Below are positions 18,115 through 27,459 of a stretch of 64,000 nucleotides of DNA, piece after piece. Each line of letters begins with the position of its first letter. Within the stretch, counting starts at the first letter, position 1. The stretch covers positions 1-64,000 of the forward strand of contig JAWKHI010000045.1 in NCBI GenBank assembly GCA_041394885.1. The letters are read 5' to 3'. Origin of the DNA: DSOI01 sp041394885. GTDB taxonomy: Bacteria; Acidobacteriota; Terriglobia; Bryobacterales; Bryobacteraceae. The translations under genes were made by a program, and so were the position numbers. The notes beneath the pieces were generated by a model. The model was not told where the DNA came from and did no database searches. It worked only from the letters and a program-made list of their open reading frames with translations.

Positions 18115-19779
18115 AGGCCTCCACCCCGAAGCCGTCCGCGCCGCGTCCGCCGGAGGTAGGCAGCGGCGGAAGCCAAACGGCTTCCTCCGCCGAATCCGGT
18201 CACCGTTGTACCGCCCTCGCGGTGCTTCCGAAGAGTCCAGGCAGGTTCCCCGGCCACCTCCTCCGGCTCCGGCGCCTCCCGTGCTAGCCGGGCGCCGCCC
18301 TTGCCGCCAGTTCCGCCGCCGCCTCCGGCTACCGCCTCCGCCGTTCCCCAGGGTGCCCAGGCATCCCCGCCGCCTCCTCCTCCGCCGCCGCTGACTAAAG
18401 CCGCCCAGCGCCCCGGGACCCGAAGTCCGCGCCCGCAGCAGTTGCGGCGCGGCCAAGCCCGCCGGGTTCCGAATACGGTCGCGGCCGGTGTGGGCGTGCC
18501 TGGCCCTGATTGGCGGTCTCTGGTGGCCTGGCGCGTCACTGAACGGCCCCGGAACCCGTTCCCGAGCCGCGCCTCCCCGCTCCGGACCAGAGACGGCTCC
18601 GCCTGGAGCCACCGTGCGCGTCCACGGACCTCACCGACGCCACATTGTCGATGGACTCCAGTTTGACTTCACCGGCGCCGTCCCCGGTGGACAGGCCTCG
18701 ATCTCCCCGAGCTTCTCGATGGCGACACCTGCCGCAACTCAACGCCAAGGAAGGCGCGCGGAACTGGCAGTGTTCAGGACCACGGCCGGTCAACTACCGG
18801 AGTTCTGCGCCGCCGTCCTCCGCTGCCCTCACCGTCGTGGTGATCGCTTCATCGGGCGGCAAGAGAACGTCTTTCGTCCCGCACCCCCATGCGGATCAGC
18901 TTCGACACGCCGGCGCCACCTTCCACGACGTACAGGCGCAGCCACTCGATATCGAGGCGATCCCGCAAGGTCTGCGCGACGTGGTGATCGAGATCGCCGG
19001 CAAACGCCCGTAACGAGCATCCAAATCGACGCCGCGCCCAATCTCCTTGCTCGCCTATTCGGACCGCCGCCGGTGCCAAAGGGACAAATCGTGATCTCAT
19101 CGAACAGAAGGCGGTTTCGATGTTTTGCTCGATGGCCGCCGCGTCAGCTACCGCCAGCGTGGCGAGGAATTCGTGGTGGCCAACCTTGGTGGCGGGCAAG
19201 CGTGAGATCCGCATACCGAAGGGCGGGTTCACCGCGGACCCGGAAGTGATTCCGTGGAGGTGAAAGAAAAACCAGATCTCCGGATCTCAGTGCAGCTCCG
19301 AGCGTCCCGGTGCGCCTCTCTGATCCGCGGCTCGGCGCCCAGCGTGCAAGTTCTCGAGGGGACCAAGGTGCCGGCGCCACCGACGCCCAGGGGGCGTTCA
19401 CCGCAACGGCGCTCGCGGCGGAGACCATGTGATCGAGCTTCGGCGGCGCAGCTGCAAGAACAAACGTCATGATCACCCTGCACCGGAGCCGAAATCGTGC
19501 TCGGGCGGAAGCCAACCTCGACTGCAGCCCGCCGCCACGCACATCACCGAGGGTGGGCCCAGTCGGGCAACGTGGCGGTGATTATCGAACAAGCCAAGGG
19601 CGTGCTTCCCTACAAAGGGCCCGTGCGCTACCCCGACGCTCCGGCCAGGATCGTGGTGCCGGAAGGGTTCTACAACATGTCACGTTTTCCGCGCCCGGCT
19701 ACGAGCCAGCCACCATCGGCGCGCAGTTGGAAGGAGGCTCCTGGACCTCCCCGTGGAAGTGCGTCTCACGAAGAAATAG
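18115..19779 (+). pseudogene. Out-of-frame continuation of the kinase: Pro-rich linker, membrane helix, PEGA-like repeats
   Basis: No long frame is open, yet recognisable segments follow one another. A Pro-rich stretch lies at about 18240-18400 (VPRPPPPAPAPPVLAG). A hydrophobic helix lies near 18488 (VWACLALIGGLWWPG), then sequence readable as TVRV-STDLTDATLS-MDS near 18610-18660. Near 19110-19215 LLDGRRVSYRQRGEEFVVANL and REIRIPKGGF are readable, and near 19330-19430 SVQVLEGTKV with a following Ala-rich strand. A final PVEVRLTKK ends at TAG 19777-19779. These are the spacing and motifs of PEGA-type repeats. The parent would be a membrane-anchored kinase with an extracytoplasmic PEGA tail. 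Many indels must be corrected, so the domain boundaries are approximate. Confidence 0.5.
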
Positions 19780-20506
19780 GGCGGGAAGCACCAGCGCCCC
19801 GTCGATCCTGCAACGTCCGCCCGCTTACGTAGGACGCTTCATCGGAAACCAGCCAAGCCACGCCACGCGCCGCACTCCTCGGGTATGCCAGCCGAACGGC
19901 ATGTCACGGGCGCCGTCGGCGATCTGCTGCTCGGTGAAATGCAGCCGCTCGCCAGGCGTGTCGGTCAGCCCGGCTCCCGCAGATTCGCGGATTCCCATTG
20001 GCGCCAGTTCCGCCGCCGCCGTCAACGCCAGATGATTCACGCCCGCCTTGGCCATGTTGTATGCCGTCGAAGGCGGTAAAGGCCGCCACATGGACGGAAC
20101 TGATGGCCACCATGGATCCGCGCCACGCCTTGCGCCGCCGTTGCCGCGCGCCGGCCTGAAACGCGTGAAAAGGTTCCCCACATCGTCACCTCCACCGTTT
20201 CCTTCGCCAGATCCACCGGCATCGAGGAACGGCTTCCGATAGCTCCACGCCGCGTTGGCCGCACGGCATCCAGCCGCCCAGGCCGCTCCACCGCCGCCGC
20301 CACGCTCGCTCATGCGTTGCCGGTTCAGAGGTGACATCGCCAGCAATGGCAGTTCCCTCTGAGCCTGCCTCGGCCACCCCGCAAAGCAAATCGTCCGCCG
20401 ATATCTGGTCCACTCCGACGATCGAGCAGCGCGCCGCGTCAGTTCCAGGGCGCCGCTGCGCGGCCAATGCCGCGAGCGATCCAGTCACAATCACCGTCTT
20501 GTTCAT
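19780..20506 (-). pseudogene. Short-chain dehydrogenase/reductase, frame-disrupted
   Basis: From ATG 20506 the protein begins MNKTVIVTGS and, after a one-base correction, continues RGIGRA, the Rossmann TGxxxGIG motif. Near 20030-20060 the active-site segment reads AAFTAYNMAKAGVNHLAL with YxxxK. Then come AAELAPMGIR and LTDTPGERLHFTEQQIADG. Near the end, in another frame, VSDEASYVSGRTLQ precedes a DGA/DGG-like terminus, as is normal for classical SDRs. Total span (about 240 codons) matches the family. At least four frame changes are required. The start lies next to the end of the upstream symporter, so it was the last gene of the minus-strand salvage run. Substrate unknown. Confidence 0.6.
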
Positions 20507-20514
20507 GAAACCTC

Positions 20515-21925
20515 GTCCTGGTTTGAAACTGTTTCCCGCTTGCCTGCGCGTACCGAACGCCGTCAGCACAGACGCCAGCACCGCAGTCGAACGAAATCGA
20601 GCTGAAGCAGACATACAGGCTCAACAATACCCGCCGCGAACCCGGTGAACGCTCCGCGCGCCGTCACCCCAGGCGCCATCCGCCCACGAAAAACAACGCG
20701 ACTAAGCGGTTGAAAATATGGTTCAGCCGCCCGGTCAATTCCACGATGTTCACCCCGTGAAGCTCCACAATCGCCGATATCGAAAGCGCAATCGCCATTC
20801 CAACCACGCCCGCTGCAATGCTCAGCATCCGGTCCAGCCGCAGGGCCCGTTTCGGCCCACTTCACGAAATCGCTGCTCACCACGTTGCTCGTCCAGTTGA
20901 TCGCCGAACTCAGGCTCGACATCGCCGCCGCCAACAGCGCCGCCGGCAACAAACCGGAGACGCCCGCGGGCAATTGCTCGGCGATGAAGCGCGGCATCAA
21001 TCGATCCGCCACCGACACCTGCTAAAACTCTCCCGCCTCCAGGCCTGATTGCGAAAGGTAGAGCAAACAGCGCCAACCCGCAGAAGCCGAGGAACGCGCC
21101 CAGCAGGATGCGGAAAAACGCCGCGTACGTCAAGCGTTCGTCTGGCTTCGTCGAGCCCCAGGGTGAAGAATGGCTGCACCGCCACTGATCGGAACTGTGC
21201 GACACATTTCCCCGCGCCGCTTACGCTCGGCAGCGTTCCCACCACCGTCAGCCACCTCGTCGGATCCCAACTGAACAACACCACCTCGGTGTGGCCCGCC
21301 TGCGAAAACCAAGCCCACCATGCGGCCGGACCCGTGGCCGTCTTCATCGCAACCCAGATCAGGATTGCCACCGCGCCTCGAACGGGATCAGCAACTGCAT
21401 GTTGTCGGTCAGATCACCGTCCGGATCCCGCCGGCGGTGGTGCTTAGAATCGTGCGATCCCTTCCGATGATGGTGGGCGCCAGGCTCCAGCCTGCCGCAC
21501 GACACCGCCAGGCTGGCCGTGAAGATGATTCCGGACCAGATCATGGTGTGCGTCACGAACACCACCGGGCCAGCCCCTTCACGCCCGGCCGCGCGCTTCT
21601 CCAGGTATTGGTATGCCAGGAACGGATCGGCTGGCGCCGGATGGCCGGCATGATCACGTGATTCACGATTGGACCTTACCGGGATCATGGCGAGTACCCG
21701 GAAAAACGTGATGCCGTACCGGATCATTTCTCCCGGAATCGAGAGATAAGTGATGGTGGATAGCAGCGTCGCCAGAGCCTTCTGCCGCCCGCCAATTGGT
21801 ATGCGCCAGCGCGGACCAATACCGTCCGCTGCAGTTGCTGCGTCCGCGAGAAGTGAAAACCGATCCCGGCCAGTCCCGCAGAAGTAGGCAACGATGACTG
21901 CGAAATCCAGCGGTGCGAGATGCAT
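20515..21925 (-). pseudogene. Sodium:solute symporter (SSS family), frame-disrupted
   Basis: ATG 21925 gives MHLAPLDFAVIVAYF, the usual N-terminus of SSS transporters. By following frame changes one reads LATLLSTITYLSIPGEMIRYG, VVFVTHTMIWSGIIFTASLAV, WTDNMQLLIPF, LFSWDPTRW, VQPFFTLGLDEARRT, AAFFRILLGAFLGFCGLALF, LPAGVSGLLPAALLAAAMSS and SAINWTSNVVSSDF. These are the helices and the conserved AAAMSSLSSAxN region of the family in the correct order. The end is near 20515 but cannot be fixed exactly. At least six indels interrupt it. Solute is unknown; the neighbours suggest a nucleoside, sugar or related compound. Confidence 0.65.
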
Positions 21926-22022
21926 CAGCAGCCCACCATCTTAACAGCCTGCGCTCGAGATCCCGTAAGCGGCTGTCGACGATTTCTCGTGGTCCCGGAT
22001 CGCCGGGCAAGCGATTTCCTGG

Positions 22023-22855
22023 TCAGGCGATGACGTGCCCGCTCAACAGTGCGGTGAGTGTGTTCCGCACCTGCTTGCCCGTCTCGAGCACTTCGTCGTG
22101 ATGGATCTTTTGCGGCAGCACCCCGGCCGCCATGTTGGTGACGCAGGAGATAGCCGCGCAGCGGATGCCCATGTGGCGCGCCGCGATTACTTCCGCCACC
22201 GTCGACATTCCCACCAGATCCGCGCCGATCGTGCGTAGATACCGGATCTCCGCCGGTGTCTCGTAGCACGGCCCCAGCAACCCCGCGTAGACACCCTCAT
22301 CCAGTTCTACGCCCAGTTCTTCGGCGGCGCTCCGGATGATCGCGCGAAGGCCCGAATCGTAGGCGTCGGTCATGTCGGGAAAGCGCGGACCGAGCGAGTC
22401 GTCATTGCCTCCCACCAGCGGATTCACGCCCTGCAGATTGATGTGGTCCGACACCAGCACCAGCGCGCCTTGCGAAAACCGCAGATTGATGCCGCCGGCG
22501 GCGTTGGTGAACACGATCGTCTTCACGCCGAAATGCCCCAGGGTGCGGACGCCGAAAACCACCTTGTCCGGAGGGTGGCCTTCGTACAGGTGCGCACGCC
22601 CGCTCATCACCGCCAGCGGAACTCCGTTCAACTGTCCGAAAACCAGTTCTCCGGCGTGGCCCACCGCCGTCGACAACGGCCATCCGGGAATCTCGGCGTA
22701 AGGGATCCGTTCCGCTCCGGTCAACTCGCCGGCGAATGCGCCCAAACCGCTTCCGGCACCACTGCCACTCGCGGCCGATGCTCCGTGCGTTCTTTCAGAA
22801 ACTGCGCCGTCGATCCGGAACGTTCATAGCAACACGCCACGATGGCCGCCGACAT
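22023..22855 (-). CDS. punA: Purine nucleoside phosphorylase, one frameshift near the 5' end
   Basis: Cleaves purine nucleosides with phosphate to base and ribose-1-phosphate. 240 codons (22023-22745) are open and hold the PNP/MTAP signature (SGRAHLYEGHPPDKVVFGVR, then VFTNAAGGIN), a Tyr/Glu pair in PCYETPAEIR, and GMSTVAEVIAARH. The missing N-terminus is found one base out of frame: YERSGSTAQFLKERTEHRP, followed after a single missing base near 22740 by GSGLGAFAGEL, the phosphate-binding loop. With that correction the protein is about 277 residues, normal for trimeric PNPs. The start at 22855 is approximate because it lies within the end of the upstream transporter gene. Confidence 0.8.
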
Positions 22856-24024
22856 GAAATTGGCGGCGTGCGGCGATCACCATACAGCCCCAACCTCACG
22901 AGGTCGATCGCCGGTTCGGCGCCAGCTCCGATGCCGCCCACCTGAATGGCGATCGAACTCCAGGTTCGCGAACCCGCACAAGGCGTACGTCGCGATCGCG
23001 GTGATTTCGGATCGAGCGATTCTTCCAGGCGGACCCAACTGCGCGAACGCCACGAACTCATTCAGGATCAGACGCGTCCCCATCAGGTTTCCTACCGCCG
23101 CCGCGTCCTTCCAGGGCACTCCGAGCAACCACGCCACCGGCGCCAGCGCCCATCCGAGCATTTGCTGCATTGACTCGGGAAACCACGCCGCTTGCGCGTG
23201 CGCCCATCCGAAAATCCCGTTCAGCATCGCGATCAGAGCCAGAAACGCGATCAGCATGCCGCCCACGTTCAGCGCCAGTTGCAGGCCGTCGGACGCTCCG
23301 CGCGCGCCGCGTCGATCACGTTCGCCCGGCTTCTCGATCTCCACTTTCACCTCGCCCGTGTTTGGATCGGCCGTTTCCGGAACCGGCATCTTGGCGAGAA
23401 GGGATCGTCGCCGGCGCCGTCATGATCACCGCCGTGAGCGGTACCGGATCTCCACGTGCGCGATGAGAACGTAGGCCGCCATCACTGCGCCGGAAACGTG
23501 CGCCATCCCGCTGGTCATGATGGTGAACAACTCGCTCTCGGTGAGCCGCGGCACGAGAGCCGGATCGTGAGTGAGTCGGTCTGGCCCTGAAGATACTCGC
23601 GGAAACGCCAGTCAGCCTCGCTCCGGATATCCCCATGAAGCGGTACATTGCCATCGCCGTCGCCCGTACGAACGCCTGCATCACGCCGAGGTAGGCGCAG
23701 CACCGCGAACAGCGAAGCGATGAAGATGATGATCGGGAGCACCTGGAACGCGAAGATCACGCCGAACTCGGCCGACTCTCCGCCCAACTTGCCGAACAGG
23801 AACCGGCTGCCCGCCTCGGCATATCCGATCAGCGCGTTCACCGCCACAGACGCCGATTGAAACAGCTTTCCCGCCGGAGTCTTGAGAACGAGAAAGGCGA
23901 AGCCCAATTGCAGACCCAGGCCCCACATCATCGTGCGGGCCGGGATGCGCTTGCGATCGGCCGACGCCAGCCACACCACCCCCAGGATCGCTGCCAGACC
24001 AATCAGTCCGGTGAAGCGTTCCAT
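22824..24024 (-). pseudogene. Concentrative nucleoside transporter (CNT/NupC family), frame-disrupted
   Basis: From ATG 24024 the first about 115 codons are intact: MERFTGLIGLAAILGVVWLA, then VNALIGYAEAGSRFLFG and FAFQVLPIIIFIASLFAVL, the CNT nucleoside-binding region. Frame is lost near 23690 and again around 23390-23500. From 23389 down, a second intact stretch includes SDGLQLALNVGGMLIAFLAL, LLGVPWKDAAAVGNLMGTR and LNEFVAF, the second binding half of the fold. The C-terminus (ANFSSIAIQVGGIGA) is again out of frame. Total span of about 400 codons fits the family. It imports nucleosides with Na+ or H+ and lies between the two phosphorylase genes. Confidence 0.75.
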
Positions 24025-24042
24025 AAGCCCGGCGGCGGCTGC

Positions 24043-25347
24043 CTATCCGACGACTTCGAGAATGAGCTCGCGCTCGTCCGGTTGCGTCTGAGAGATGCGG
24101 AACGCGTCTTCCACCAATTCGGCGGCGTCTTCCAGCCGGTCTTCCTTGGTGTAGTAGATGCGGCACAACACCGCGCCCGCGTCGATCTTCTGCCCAACCT
24201 TCACTTCGAGAATCACGCCCACGGCCGGGTCCACCACGTCTTCCTTGGTGTCGCGCCCGCCGCCGATCATCGCCGACGCCAAGCCGATCGCCTCGGCTTC
24301 GATCGCGCTGACGTACCCGTTGCGCGGCGACGCGATCTCGCGCACGCCCGTCGCGTTCGGCAGCATGTCGAACCGGTCCAGCACTTGCGCGTTGCCGCCC
24401 TGCGCCGCGATCACTTCCTTGAATTTCTTGTAGCCCGATCCGTCGAGCAGCTTGGCCTGCGCCAATTCGCGCGCATCCTCGAGCGTCATCGTCACACGGC
24501 CGAGATAGATCATCCGCGCCGCCAATTCGAGCGACAACCGCGTGAGATCGGTGGGGCCCGCATTCTGCAGCGTCTGCGACGCCTCCATCACTTCGAGCGC
24601 GTTGCCCACCGCGTAGCCCAGGGGCTGATTCATATCCGTGATCAGAGCCTGAACTTTCTTATCCGCGCGCCGGCCCAGCGTCACCATCAACTGCGCCAGA
24701 CGCCGTGCGTCCACCTGCCGCTTGATGAACGCTCCGGAGCCCACCTTCACGTCCAGGATCAGTGAGTCCACGCCCTCGGCGATCTTCTTCGACATGATCG
24801 AAGAAGCAATCAAAGGCGGGGACTCGATGGTGCCGGTTACATCTCGCAGCGCGTACATCTTTGCATCCGCGGGCGCAACTTGCGGCGTGGCCCCCATGAA
24901 CGCCAGGTTGTACATCCGGAGGTTCTCGCGGAACTCCTCGATCGTCAGATTGGTCCGGAAGCCCGGAATGGCCTCCAGCTTGTCGAGGGTGCCGCCCGTA
25001 TGGCCCAGAGCCCGGCCGGAAATCATCGGGACGATCGCCCCGGCCGCGGCGGCCAGCGGTGCGGCGATGAGGCTGGTTTTGTCCCCCACCCCGCCCGTGG
25101 AATGCTTGTCGACCTTGACCCCGGGGAGCATCGAAAGATCGACAGTCTCTCCGGAGGCAATCATTCGCTGAGTCATCGCTTCGACTTCGCTTTCCGTCAT
25201 ATCCTGGTGAAAGACAGCCATCAGGAAGGCGGACATCTGGTAGTCAGGGATGTAGCCCAGCGTGTAGTTATCTACGATGAACGCGATTTCTTCCGCAGAT
25301 AGTTCTTCGCCGTCGCGCTTTCGGCGGATCAGGTCCACAGTACGCAT
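24043..25347 (-). CDS. deoA: Thymidine/pyrimidine-nucleoside phosphorylase
   Basis: A 434-residue enzyme of nucleoside phosphorylase family II, splitting thymidine (and often uridine) with phosphate. All landmarks are present: the phosphate-binding KHSTGGVGDK at 81-90, the signature SGRALGHTGGTLDKLEAIPG at 110-129, KKIAEG and DVKVGSGAF. The C-terminal domain holds SPRNGYVSAIEAEAIG. Length is exactly that of bacterial homologues, and the gene is intact although its downstream neighbours are not. It appears to head the minus-strand salvage run (CNT transporter 18 bases downstream). A TATAAA box at 25369-25374 is correctly placed for its promoter. Confidence 0.93.
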   Translation of the reverse strand: MRTVDLIRRKRDGEELSAEEIAFIVDNYTLGYIPDYQMSAFLMAVFHQDMTESEVEAMTQRMIASGETVDLSMLPGVKVDKHSTGGVGDKTSLIAAPLAAAAGAIVPMISGRALGHTGGTLDKLEAIPGFRTNLTIEEFRENLRMYNLAFMGATPQVAPADAKMYALRDVTGTIESPPLIASSIMSKKIAEGVDSLILDVKVGSGAFIKRQVDARRLAQLMVTLGRRADKKVQALITDMNQPLGYAVGNALEVMEASQTLQNAGPTDLTRLSLELAARMIYLGRVTMTLEDARELAQAKLLDGSGYKKFKEVIAAQGGNAQVLDRFDMLPNATGVREIASPRNGYVSAIEAEAIGLASAMIGGGRDTKEDVVDPAVGVILEVKVGQKIDAGAVLCRIYYTKEDRLEDAAELVEDAFRISQTQPDERELILEVVG

Positions 25348-25368
25348 GGAATCTCACAGAGTACCACT

Positions 25369-25374
25369 TTTATA
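25369..25374 (-). promoter_or_regulatory. Candidate -10 box of the nucleoside salvage operon
   Basis: On the minus strand the bases read TATAAA (five of six to consensus). This would place transcription initiation near 25361, about 14 bases before the deoA start at 25347. No good -35 box lies 16-18 bases further upstream. A TTGACA-like hexamer at 25442-25447 is much too far away. The position fits, but the call rests on one hexamer. Confidence 0.35.
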
Positions 25375-25443
25375 TGTCTGAAAGCAAAGGACGTCTTGGA
25401 GGGGTCCCTTGGCCCATAGTACTGGGGAGCCCAATTGTGGGTG

Positions 25444-26424
25444 TCAATGAGGCGCCGTGTCGTCGAAAAGCTCCTTCGCTGTGACCGTGGCCGTCCCTAC
25501 TTTCTCCACCGCCAGCCCTGCCGCCGCGTTCGCAATTCGCGCGCTTGCCTCGAGCGTCAACCCCGACGCCGCGCCCAGTGCCAGCGCCGCCATCACCGTG
25601 TCTCCCGCCCCCGCCACGTCGTAAACGGCCCGTGCCCGCGTGGGCAGCGTCAGCATTTCCTTGCCATCTTCGAACAAAGCCATGCCGTGTTCGCCGCGCG
25701 TGATCAGTACGCTCGAACGCAGCCGCCGGCACAACGCGACACCCGCCTCTTCCACTCTCGTGCAGCCCAGCCCGAGGTGGACGCACATCTGCGACGCCTC
25801 CGCCGCGTTCGGCGTTAGCAGCGTCACTTCCGAAAACCAGGCTCCGTTGGCGGGCTTTGGATCCACCAGCAGCGGAGTCTCGGTCTTCCGCGCCGCCGCG
25901 CGTAGCGCATCCATCAGCGGCAGTGAGACCACGCCCTTCGCATAGTCGGAAACCACCACCGCCCGCACGGAGCCCACCAGTGCCGACACGCGGCGGATCA
26001 ACTCGCCCGCATCGGCTTCATCGAGCGCCTGTGTATGCTCGCGGTCCATGCGCAGCAATTGCTGCCGCCCGCCCATCAGCCGCGTCTTGCGTGTGGTCGG
26101 CCGGCGGCTGATCGGCAGGATCGCCGAGCAGTCGATGCCGAGCGCCGCTGCGGCCGTGGTCAGGATCGCCGCCGCTTCGTCTTCACCGGTCACCCCGCAC
26201 AGGATCGGCCGCCCGCCTAGCGTCGCGATGTTCGCCGCCACGTTGGCCGCGCCGCCCGGAAGGTTGGTTTCTTCGTCCACTTCGAGAATCGGCACTGGCG
26301 CTTCCGGTGAGATTCGCGAAGCTGCCCCTCGCAGGTACGAATCCAGCATCAGGTCTCCCACCACCAGAACGGAAGCGCCGAACCAGGATTGCGGTGGAGT
26401 GGGTTCGGCCCTGCCGGAGTGCAT
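25444..26424 (-). CDS. rfaE1: D-glycero-beta-D-manno-heptose-7-phosphate kinase
   Basis: A 326-residue PfkB-type sugar kinase matching the kinase half of HldE/RfaE, which makes heptose 1,7-bisphosphate for the LPS inner core. VLVVGDLMLDSYLRG opens the fold. PEAPVPILEVDEE and LPGGAANVAANIATLGG form the sugar site (PfkB signature 1). MDREH follows, and the second signature is YDVAGAGDTVMAALALG with the catalytic Asp in GAGD. There is no nucleotidyltransferase domain, so it is the split, single-domain form. GmhB, the next enzyme of the pathway, is encoded about 500 bases away on the other strand. Confidence 0.88.
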   Translation of the reverse strand: MHSGRAEPTPPQSWFGASVLVVGDLMLDSYLRGAASRISPEAPVPILEVDEETNLPGGAANVAANIATLGGRPILCGVTGEDEAAAILTTAAAALGIDCSAILPISRRPTTRKTRLMGGRQQLLRMDREHTQALDEADAGELIRRVSALVGSVRAVVVSDYAKGVVSLPLMDALRAAARKTETPLLVDPKPANGAWFSEVTLLTPNAAEASQMCVHLGLGCTRVEEAGVALCRRLRSSVLITRGEHGMALFEDGKEMLTLPTRARAVYDVAGAGDTVMAALALGAASGLTLEASARIANAAAGLAVEKVGTATVTAKELFDDTAPH

Positions 26425-26432
26425 CGGTGCTA

Positions 26433-26921
26433 TTATCCGCGAAAGCGATACAAATTGCGCGATGACACCGGAAGGCCCAGGAGCTTGGCGTAGCAGAAGA
26501 GCTGATAGTGATGTGCCGTAAGATGACGCAGGTTCACCAGCAAGAGTTCCAGCGCGTTCTTTCCCGCGGGCTCGAAGGCGGTGGGCAGCACCCGTGCCAG
26601 GTCTTCATCGCTGATCGCCGCGAACCCTTCCTCCACCCGAAGCCGGATTTCGTCGAAGTTGGCCTCGCCGCGCAATTCTTCGAAATGCCTCAGCCGTTCC
26701 GGCTGCAGCGCCGCCAGCACCGCGCAAAAGCCGGCGAGCGCCAGGCTCATGTGCTCCACCAGATCCGCCACGCGGTAAGGCGGTTCGCCCTCCGCCGAAT
26801 CGGGCCACGGCGGCCTCCATTCCTCCCTCCCCGGAGCGACGAGCGCGAGCAGGCTCGCGATCAGATCGGCTTGTTCGGCAACCTGCGAGCGGAGTGCGTC
26901 CCGGAGTATGTGCGGCGGCAT
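26433..26921 (-). CDS. DinB/YfiT-like four-helix protein
   Basis: A 162-residue protein, predicted all-alpha, with the look of the DinB/YfiT/mycothiol-transferase-like superfamily. A first helix (ILRDALRSQVAEQADLIASL) is followed by YRVADLVEHMSLALAGF, where the His could be a metal ligand, and then by NLRHLTAHHYQLFCYAKLLG, where HLTAHH offers further ligands. The substrate is unknown. The start was set at ATG 26921; an upstream in-frame ATG at 26966 would run into gmhB. The gene starts only 7 bases from the divergent gmhB and ends 8 bases before the kinase gene, so it is probably co-transcribed with rfaE1. Confidence 0.6.
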   Translation of the reverse strand: MPPHILRDALRSQVAEQADLIASLLALVAPGREEWRPPWPDSAEGEPPYRVADLVEHMSLALAGFCAVLAALQPERLRHFEELRGEANFDEIRLRVEEGFAAISDEDLARVLPTAFEPAGKNALELLLVNLRHLTAHHYQLFCYAKLLGLPVSSRNLYRFRG

Positions 26922-26928
26922 CGGTTCT

Positions 26929-27453
26929 ATGCAGCATGACATCCGCGGCGGTGTGCTCGCATTCACCGCCGCTCCACCCCCTGAAACGCGCGCCGTCTTC
27001 CTCGATCGCGACGGAACTCTGATCGAAGAACTCCACTACGCGCGCGAAGTTGACCGGGTGCGGCTTCGTCCGGGCGTCCCGGAAGCGCTCGCCGGTCTGC
27101 GCCGCCGCGGCTACGCCCTTGCCGTCATCAGCAATCAGTCCGGTGTGGGCCGCGGCATCCTTACCGTGGACGATGTCCTCGGCACTCACGCCCGCACAGT
27201 CGAACTGCTTCAGGCTGCGGGCATTTACCTGGATGCGGCCTACTACTGCCTCCATCATCCCGCCGACGGCTGTGCCTGCCGAAAACCGGGCGCGGCTATG
27301 CTGCTGCGCGCGCGCGATGAACTGCAGGTCCGCCTCGAAGATTCCTGGATGATCGGCGACAAGGAGTCCGATCTCGAAGCCGGCCGCCGCGCCGGATGCC
27401 GCGTGATCGCCGCCGCCGCGGACTGGGAGCTTGCAATCGAGGGCCAGGCATAG
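26929..27453 (+). CDS. gmhB: D-glycero-D-manno-heptose 1,7-bisphosphate 7-phosphatase
   Basis: A 174-residue HAD phosphatase that removes the 7-phosphate of heptose bisphosphate. The nucleophile motif is AVFLDRDGTLIEE, motif II is VISNQSGVGRG, and motif III/IV are CRKPGAAML and MIGDKESDLEAG. The zinc loop specific to GmhB and histidinol-phosphatase is present (CLHHPADGCACRKP). Divergent rfaE1 supports the heptose assignment over histidinol phosphatase. ATG 26929 was used; GTG 26953 is an alternative that would leave more room for a promoter between the divergent genes. Confidence 0.88.
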   Translation: MQHDIRGGVLAFTAAPPPETRAVFLDRDGTLIEELHYAREVDRVRLRPGVPEALAGLRRRGYALAVISNQSGVGRGILTVDDVLGTHARTVELLQAAGIYLDAAYYCLHHPADGCACRKPGAAMLLRARDELQVRLEDSWMIGDKESDLEAGRRAGCRVIAAAADWELAIEGQA

Positions 27454-27459
27454 CCCGCC

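Noticed and set aside
18240..18400. Low-complexity CCG/CCT-rich stretch as a DNA repeat element
   Set aside because: It is explained by codons of the Pro-rich linker of the interrupted kinase, not by a regular repeat unit.
25416..25447. TTGACA (minus 25447-25442) with TACTAT (25421-25416) as a deoA promoter
   Set aside because: The spacer is 20 bases, too long for sigma-70. The TATAAA box nearer the gene is a better candidate.
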